A stretch of 51,898 bases of DNA, taken from positions 1 through 51,898 of the forward strand of contig MEOD01000107.1 in assembly GCA_001768555.1 (NCBI GenBank), written 5' to 3'. The number at the start of each line of letters is the position of its first letter. Positions within the stretch are counted from its first letter, which is position 1. Positions 51,853-51,898 of this stretch are shown in pieces. Origin of the DNA: Bacteroidetes bacterium GWF2_29_10. Its GTDB lineage: Bacteria; Bacteroidota; Bacteroidia; Bacteroidales; GWE2-29-8. The position numbers were made by a program, and so were the translations under genes. A model generated the notes under the pieces. That model was not told the DNA's origin and did not search any database. It saw nothing but the letters and a program-made list of their open reading frames with translations.

Positions 51853-51875
51853 TTTCTAATGCGTAGCGTTAGAAA
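51853..51875. repeat. Hairpin at the window end
   Basis: TTTCTAATGC / GCGTTAGAAA form a 10-bp stem (one G-T) with loop GTA. There is no gene upstream on the plus strand to terminate. It could be an REP-like element or a terminator for a gene beyond the window on the minus strand. Confidence 0.45.
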
Positions 51876-51898
51876 ATAAGTAATATAAACTACTCTAA

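Noticed and set aside
1-51898. Reverse transcriptase or template repeat for the DGR inside the window
   Set aside because: I found no RT-like protein and no second GC-rich AAC-containing copy of the variable region on either strand.

Overview
The window is low-GC DNA from an apparently anaerobic member of the Bacteroidetes, probably Bacteroidales-like. Three things point there. Several genes have TAnnTTTG -7 boxes, the Bacteroidetes promoter type. The primary sigma factor is the short (288 aa) Bacteroidetes form. A secreted leucine-rich-repeat protein ends in a type IX secretion (T9SS) sorting domain. Many ferredoxin-type iron-sulfur proteins and Hdr/Qmo-like subunits indicate anaerobic metabolism.

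Layout. 1-3.1 kb (minus strand): a secreted papain-like peptidase cut by the window edge, and a secreted formylglycine-generating-enzyme-fold protein whose 3' end looks like the variable region of a diversity-generating retroelement (DGR). 3.1-4.3 kb: non-coding, rich in repeats (REP-like hairpins, an IS end, a dispersed 68-bp repeat). 4.3-8.7 kb: HtrA protease, RpoD, a 2[4Fe-4S] ferredoxin, a CysH-type reductase and an NAD-dependent epimerase. 8.8-20.2 kb: a long plus-strand cluster holding five NifX/NifB-like small proteins, two MinD-type ATPases with ferredoxin inserts, a VOC protein, HdrC, HdrB, two methionine gamma-lyase-like enzymes, an OsmC protein, an Mrp/ApbC ATPase, a DoxX/BT_3928-type membrane protein and a DUF134 regulator. 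It ends at tRNA-Arg. 20.3-23.4 kb: mobile and decayed DNA (a 262-bp MITE-like element, a lipoprotein, a degenerate REP-associated transposase carrying an internal REP palindrome). 23.5-29.3 kb: a compact operon DsrE2 - TusA - MvhD-like - QmoA-like - HdrA/QmoB-like - winged helix - QmoC-like. 29.5-32.2 kb: ABC-2 permease and HemL. 32.3-43.3 kb (minus): secreted carbohydrate-related and envelope proteins, a deoxynucleoside kinase, a DUF354 protein and the T9SS-exported LRR protein. 44.2-51.0 kb (plus): aminopeptidase, PdxA, Dut, a sugar nucleotidyltransferase, a TPR protein and MurB. 51.0-51.9 kb: a second FGE-fold protein that has lost its normal N-terminus.

Working model. The most interesting content is a roughly 20-kb sulfur/electron-transfer island. 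One half can release reduced sulfur from sulfur amino acids (two PLP gamma-lyases) and encodes HdrBC without an HdrA. The other half has sulfur carriers (DsrE2, TusA), HdrA-type flavoproteins and a membrane QmoC-like quinone-reactive subunit, but no HdrB. Together they could form one pathway moving electrons between protein-bound sulfane sulfur or thiols and the quinone pool. This joint function is inferred from domain content and proximity. No dissimilatory sulfate-reduction enzymes (AprAB, DsrAB, Sat) are in the window. The second notable feature is the DGR-type variable region in the secreted FGE-fold protein. Its template repeat and reverse transcriptase are not in the window and must lie elsewhere if the system is alive.
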